From Cryptolaemus montrouzieri (lineage: Eukaryota > Arthropoda > Insecta > Coleoptera > Coccinellidae), in assembly GCA_013387265.2 (NCBI GenBank), contig JABFTP020000083.1, forward strand, positions 53,616,485 through 53,680,484: 64,000 nucleotides of DNA, read 5' to 3'. Below, piece by piece: positions 59,110 through 64,000 of this stretch. How positions within the stretch are numbered: the stretch's first letter is position 1; each line of letters starts with the position of its first letter. Under the pieces are notes generated by a model. That model made no database searches. It was not told the origin of the DNA and was given only the letters and a program-made list of their open reading frames with translations. Position numbers and translations under genes: made by a program.

Positions 59110-61002
59110 ATGGGCCTCGCTTTCCAACATTTTTTTAAAATTATTCTGATACTATCACTTTACATATCTTATTTACATTCGGCTTCTGTGGATATACAAC
59201 AAAGAAAATATCGCGAAGTACCTCAAGTTCAATATGCCAGTTTGTACAACGCAAGTGACGAAGTTGAAGAACTTACTGCGAACAATTTCGACCAAAATGT
59301 ATACAACAGTAACCGTGCTTGGTTGGTGGAATTTTACAACACCTGGTGTGGGCATTGTCAAAGATATGCACCAACTTATAAAGGAGTTGCCAATTACTTT
59401 AAACATAGTAAAGATTTGTTCGTTGTAGCTGCTGTTGATTGTGCTAATGATATTAATCAACCTTTATGCCGATACTTCGATATTATGGGTTATCCAACAT
59501 TGAGATATTTCCATGAGAATTTTTTGAAAGGCATTAAAAACTTTGGAGTCACAGTAGATAAGCCTAGTGTGAGTAATGTCGATGAAAACGTAAAAACTGT
59601 AATAAATACACTTGTGTCTGAACAGAAAGAAAATAGGGCGCAGATGTTACCAAATTTACTTCCATATGAACACAATGACGCATTCAAGATATTCGATTCA
59701 GTCAAGCCGGAAATTAAATATGGTTTTTTAATTTTGGAAAGTGATAAAAGTATACTGGGTGTTGACGCAGCTTTAACCTTCCATAATGTATCAAGTATTT
59801 CAGTTAGATATTCTGAACACAATGAAGAGTTATCTAGTTCTTTGGAAATTAAAGAGTTTCCGGCATTGGTTATTTTAAATCGTGAGGGATCTAAAGTGGA
59901 AGAGAAAATACCAAGGATTGAACATGCGAAAAGATATATTGCAGCATTCTTGAAACAAAGAGATATCAATGTTGATAAATATATTGTTATTCATAATAAA
60001 AAAGAAATTTTGGAGGCAGTTAAAAACGTTGGGCAAGAAAATTTGGTTAGCAAAGTCAAAGAAGTGGGTGACGCTGTTTTCCAGATGGATTTAGAAAGTA
60101 CTTTACGAGTTTCCTTAGGGAGAGAAGTAGCGAGAAATAAGGTTATCGACGGTGAAAAATTGAATGCTTTGAGAGCATATTTAAAAGTGTTAATTAAATA
60201 TTTTCCATTGGGAAAACGAGGATATTTTTTTTTGAATGATTTACTCAGCACAGTTACAAACACGGAATCGGTGAGTGGAGCAGATTTGTATAAATTAGTT
60301 AAGGATTCAGAGAAACCCGAACAGCTTATTTGGTCTTCACCCAAGGAATGGTTGGGGTGCATAGGAAGCACCCCAGCGCACCGTAGATATCCTTGCGGTT
60401 TGTGGACGATGTTCCATTATCTTACAGTACAGGCGGCCGAGCGAAACGCTGGAAAAAAAGAAGCGAACCCTAAAGAAGTCCTCAATGCCATGTATGGGTA
60501 CATCAAATACTTCTTTGGTTGCTCGGATTGTAGTCAACATTTCCAAGCCATGGCAGCCGAGAGAAATATGGATAAGGTGTCGTCGCTTCGCGACTCCGTC
60601 ATGTGGTTATGGGCAGCCCACAATGTTGTCAACAAGCGCTTAGCGGGAGACTCAACGGAAGACCCCGAATTTCCCAAGAAGCAGTTTCCAACGGCCGAAA
60701 GGTGCCCCGAATGTCGATATTCGAACGAAACGTTCAAGGAGCAGCAAGTGGAGAAGTACTTAAGACACGTGTATTCGAGCATTAACGTACGGTACATGGG
60801 CTCCGACCTAGGCATCCTCCACATGGGCCTCGAGAAATTAACGGGCACTTCAGGCGGCGGAGTATTCACTTCCATCGACAGCAGTATGTTATTCATTTTA
60901 TATTTTGCATCGTTCTTCTTACTAATTCTTCTGATTCGCATGTTTCTGAAACGTGGTTACAGGAAGAAACCGTACGTTCACGATTTACTTGGAAAAGTAT
61001 GA
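59110..61002 (+). CDS. Qsox1: Quiescin sulfhydryl oxidase (QSOX), single exon
   Basis: QSOX makes disulfides in secreted proteins and passes electrons to oxygen; it acts in the ER, Golgi or outside the cell. The frame of 630 residues starts with a signal peptide (about 1-24, ILILSLYISYLHS). Residues ~55-165 are a thioredoxin domain with C80GHC83 in FYNTWCGHCQRYAP. A redox-inactive thioredoxin-like and helical region follows. The Erv1 domain has CGLWTMFHYL (Cys429) and the FAD-proximal C471SDC474 in KYFFGCSDCSQHF, then AAHNVVNKRL and a second CPEC pair. A transmembrane helix near 597-617 and a basic tail end the protein, as in membrane-bound QSOX1. AATAAA at 61238-61243 fits polyadenylation. 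Confidence 0.95.
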   Translation: MGLAFQHFFKIILILSLYISYLHSASVDIQQRKYREVPQVQYASLYNASDEVEELTANNFDQNVYNSNRAWLVEFYNTWCGHCQRYAPTYKGVANYFKHSKDLFVVAAVDCANDINQPLCRYFDIMGYPTLRYFHENFLKGIKNFGVTVDKPSVSNVDENVKTVINTLVSEQKENRAQMLPNLLPYEHNDAFKIFDSVKPEIKYGFLILESDKSILGVDAALTFHNVSSISVRYSEHNEELSSSLEIKEFPALVILNREGSKVEEKIPRIEHAKRYIAAFLKQRDINVDKYIVIHNKKEILEAVKNVGQENLVSKVKEVGDAVFQMDLESTLRVSLGREVARNKVIDGEKLNALRAYLKVLIKYFPLGKRGYFFLNDLLSTVTNTESVSGADLYKLVKDSEKPEQLIWSSPKEWLGCIGSTPAHRRYPCGLWTMFHYLTVQAAERNAGKKEANPKEVLNAMYGYIKYFFGCSDCSQHFQAMAAERNMDKVSSLRDSVMWLWAAHNVVNKRLAGDSTEDPEFPKKQFPTAERCPECRYSNETFKEQQVEKYLRHVYSSINVRYMGSDLGILHMGLEKLTGTSGGGVFTSIDSSMLFILYFASFFLLILLIRMFLKRGYRKKPYVHDLLGKV

Positions 61003-64000
61003 TGTAGGCTACACTTGGGAACGCAAGCTCGACGATGCCCCGCAATTTTTAAAGATTCGTCAAAATAATGGAGAATAATCGAAATTTTTAACGCCTTGTC
61101 CAAGGTTAAATTTATAAATTGAAAGTATTTTCACAATTTCCTATTCCGTATGTCGGAGATAAAAGAGTGACCCGAGGTTACGAAACGAAAAAATAATCGA
61201 TAATTTTAGGACGTTATCGAAAATTGCGAACACCGATAATAAAATATCTCAAAGTTTAAGTAAATTAAAATTTCTAAACTACTAAGCTTTAATTACATTT
61301 TATTGAAAATTATATATCGAACGAGATGAATTTTTTGAAATATTATACTAACTCGTTATAAAAATAACTAAAACTGTGTGTTCCATTTCAAGTGTTAGAT
61401 CACAACTTTGAATTTGCTGTGATATTTTCCGACCAATGAAATTATTTTCGATTTAATTGTGCAATTTTTATATCGTCACATTATGCTCTGTATTAAAAAC
61501 AGAGAAAACTGAAAAAATACAGTTACAGATTTTGTACGTGTTGTTTTACACAAATAATGTAGGAATTATTAAAATGAAATATTATTTATTTTAAAGACAA
61601 ATTATCGATCTTCGAAGTAACTCGCAGTACAGGCTGTTTCATAAGTATGCAGACCTAATTCTTACGCCTTCCGTTTTGGAATATGGTAGCTCAGGTGGAT
61701 ACATAAAATGTGTTTTTTACATTTTTTTGCAAATAAAGCAATCAACTAGAGATTCTGAAAAAATCTTTTGTTTAGCAAGAACTTTTCAGGAAATGATAAA
61801 ATCCGCAACCCCCCTTCTTGTTTTTCAATAGCACTTTTTAGAAAGGATAATTGACCTTGAAATAATTATTTCAAAACTTTTATGTCTCTTATGTTTATCT
61901 CGAAAATGTATATTCTTTGAGAAAAGAAATGAATCATATAATCATCCGCAAAAAATCTAAGAAAAGTATGGTTATTTTTGGCTGATATCTGATTTTTGTT
62001 TTTATTCGGTAATCTAACTATTTATAAGCTATTTAATTCGTACACATATATTATATATATGTATGAAATTTTGTCGTAAAAGTGTAACACTGACGGTGTT
62101 AGAAATATATGACCTATTTTGTTCTTGCGACCCTCATGGGTTTAAGGAAAACAATCATATATCATTTATACTCCATTTTCAATGATTACTCTCGTCCTGG
62201 CTGCACTATTCAGATGTTCCTTTCCTTTCCTTTATAATGTTTTACCTGCTTAATGTTATAAACATTTATAACATTATTATATAATCATTATTGGAATCGA
62301 GTGCCATTTAGCCTTAGCATTCACGAATATAATATTGATTAAAATGTGGATACATCTGATAATATTACAAAACTTAAAATTTAATGAATTGAATTCAATA
62401 CTAATCAGCAGATACTAGACAAAGATAAGAATACCTGCTAATAATAAATTACAGCGGCCTACTTTAATTTTCGTTGCAAATGTGTCTTTTTTCTCAAAAC
62501 TTATTCGTTTTTTTAACTTTGAGAGTTTTATCTCAAAAAAGGAGATCCTAAAAAATCGTTGATGGACAAATTTTCTTCCTTTTAACTGACGAAGTAATTT
62601 CGCGAACAGTGTTCACTGTTTCCAAATTTTTTTAAATTTGAGTCTTCCTGCGATATATTTTAATTGGCTAGATGATGTCAGATGAAAGCCCTTTGATCAT
62701 AGTTTTCACAACTATAGCAACATACAGTCGTATGTTGTTGAGCCTAGCAAATAAAAACCTTATAGGTATACAGTGGAAATAGTTGCCTTTATGTTTGGTA
62801 CATTCCATATACAAACGACCGAAACACAGGATCAATTATAACCGAAATGAAATGATAAGTGTTAAATACGAAGGGGATAAATATTGACCTGTGTGACTCT
62901 GTAACAATTGGATAATTGTTTTATCATGCATCCTAATTAACTCTTTGAGCATTATACAGGCTGACGCAATAATTTTTAAACTATAGATTAAATATAAATC
63001 AGTATATGGGTGGAAATATTTGACGAAATTGGCAGCTTTAAACCGCAAATTTAGAGCAGAGGTTTTGATATGACTATGAAAATGGTGATGTTGCAGGAAG
63101 GTGCGAATAAAAATTTCTCATGCAGTCTATATATTTCTGTCGTGTTTGTACTCTTTGGATTTGCCTTGACAAGAGATAATATGAGATCAATTAAAGGTCC
63201 CTATTATTATATTAAAACCAGAATATTGGGCATCCCGTTGAGAAGCTGAAAACATAAAAAATAAAATGTGCGGTTAGGTTTCTAATATATAAGGAATAGT
63301 AAAAAAAAAGAATGATGTCGAGCGTTATATCGATTAGATTATTGGCGACAATGCAAGCAATTCGTATTTGAATTCCTACAGAAATCTGGACGTAAATGAT
63401 ATCATATTTCCTTTGCTAGTTGTTAGAATACATTAGCTTTTAGTTCAAGCGATATTTTATCGCTGAAATGTTATTAGTTCTATTGGAGAAATGATTGTTG
63501 AATTTGGCGATAAGACGGCGAAATAATCGATTGAAACATTTCGAGAGTAAATTGTGCGTATATTAAGGATACAATAAAAACGAAAAGAGCTATTATATTT
63601 TCTGACGATACCTACGTATTCCATTCTTCATGAATTTTCAAGTTAAATATAAACTTGTCGTTCATCACAGAAATAAAAACTCTTCTGGGTCATAACAATA
63701 TTACAGAACAAATATAAAAGCTATTTTCATTATAATAGACAACAAATCTATAAATTTTGGCAAATTTTAGTAGCTTATGTAACGGATTAAAGATGAAAAT
63801 AAATATTACAATTCTAGGCGCTCTTTTAAAATAATACAGAAATCTAAGAATACAAAGTTCCTTATTAACTAACCTTTTCTGCGTTTGACAATGTGAATGA
63901 AAAAGATAATGGTTTACGTATCCGAATGATTTTTAAACAATTTACTCAATACATTCCATATCTGATATTTAATACTTGACGAAATCTCAATAGAAAAAAT
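61003..64000. other. QSOX 3' UTR and gene-free AT-rich flank
   Basis: No gene seen on either strand. TACAGGCTG at 61629 and again near 62955 resembles the outer ends of mariner-type elements, but neither has a partner in the window, so these are at most fragments. The rest is AT-rich non-coding DNA. Confidence 0.4.

Noticed and set aside
61629..61660. TACAGGCTGTTTCATAAG, mariner-like left terminus
   Set aside because: No matching right end or target duplication in the window, so it was noted only as a possible fragment.
1..64000. CRISPR arrays, rRNA or bacterial operons
   Set aside because: No regularly spaced repeats, rRNA landmarks or Shine-Dalgarno spaced gene clusters; every supported gene is animal with GT-AG introns or a typical insect single exon.

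Overview
This window is nuclear DNA of an insect, probably a beetle. It is AT-rich, with intron-bearing genes, GT-AG splice sites and long intergenic stretches. It carries insect-type Tc1/mariner and non-LTR debris and an animal gene set (fry, parvin, FITM, QSOX, NOP16). The order is my inference from sequence style, not from a database match.

Layout. About 1-10.3 kb is mostly non-coding. It holds three GC-rich blocks that look like promoters or first exons, one complete but decayed mariner-type transposon with ~370-bp terminal inverted repeats (4682-6839), and a nearly perfect 86-bp palindrome (7647-7732). Three genes on the + strand follow: a secreted acid lipase (10353-14218), a CKAP2-domain spindle protein (15773-17883) and a single-exon FIT lipid-droplet/ER protein (21240-22352). 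Tc1 and non-LTR fragments lie in an intron and between these genes.

The centre (24121-46666, minus strand) is one very large gene, furry (fry). I modelled it as 35 coding exons. The exon sum is 9192 nt, an exact multiple of three, giving about 3063 residues. Its 5.5-kb intron 14 holds two genes on the opposite strand: a class A neuropeptide-type GPCR (33899-35373) and an intronless CCHC zinc-knuckle plus retropepsin-like protein with an Arg/Ser-rich tail (35750-36925), which looks like a domesticated gag/protease gene. Other fry introns hold transposon-like repeats.

From 47 to 61 kb small genes are packed closely: a TEN1-like OB-fold candidate (47903-48613), an RPS6KC1-type PX-MIT-pseudokinase (50606-52729), NOP16 (52977-53747, minus), a SWSAP1-like recombination factor (54024-55210), parvin (55387-57682, minus) and QSOX sulfhydryl oxidase (59110-61002). 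The last 3 kb shows no gene.

The genes do not form a pathway or operon. Some share broad themes: fry and parvin act on cell shape and adhesion, the CKAP2-like protein on the spindle, and the TEN1-like and SWSAP1-like proteins, if correctly identified, on telomeres and recombination. Exon boundaries come from conserved protein alignment by eye, splice consensus and phase agreement; no transcripts or searches were available.
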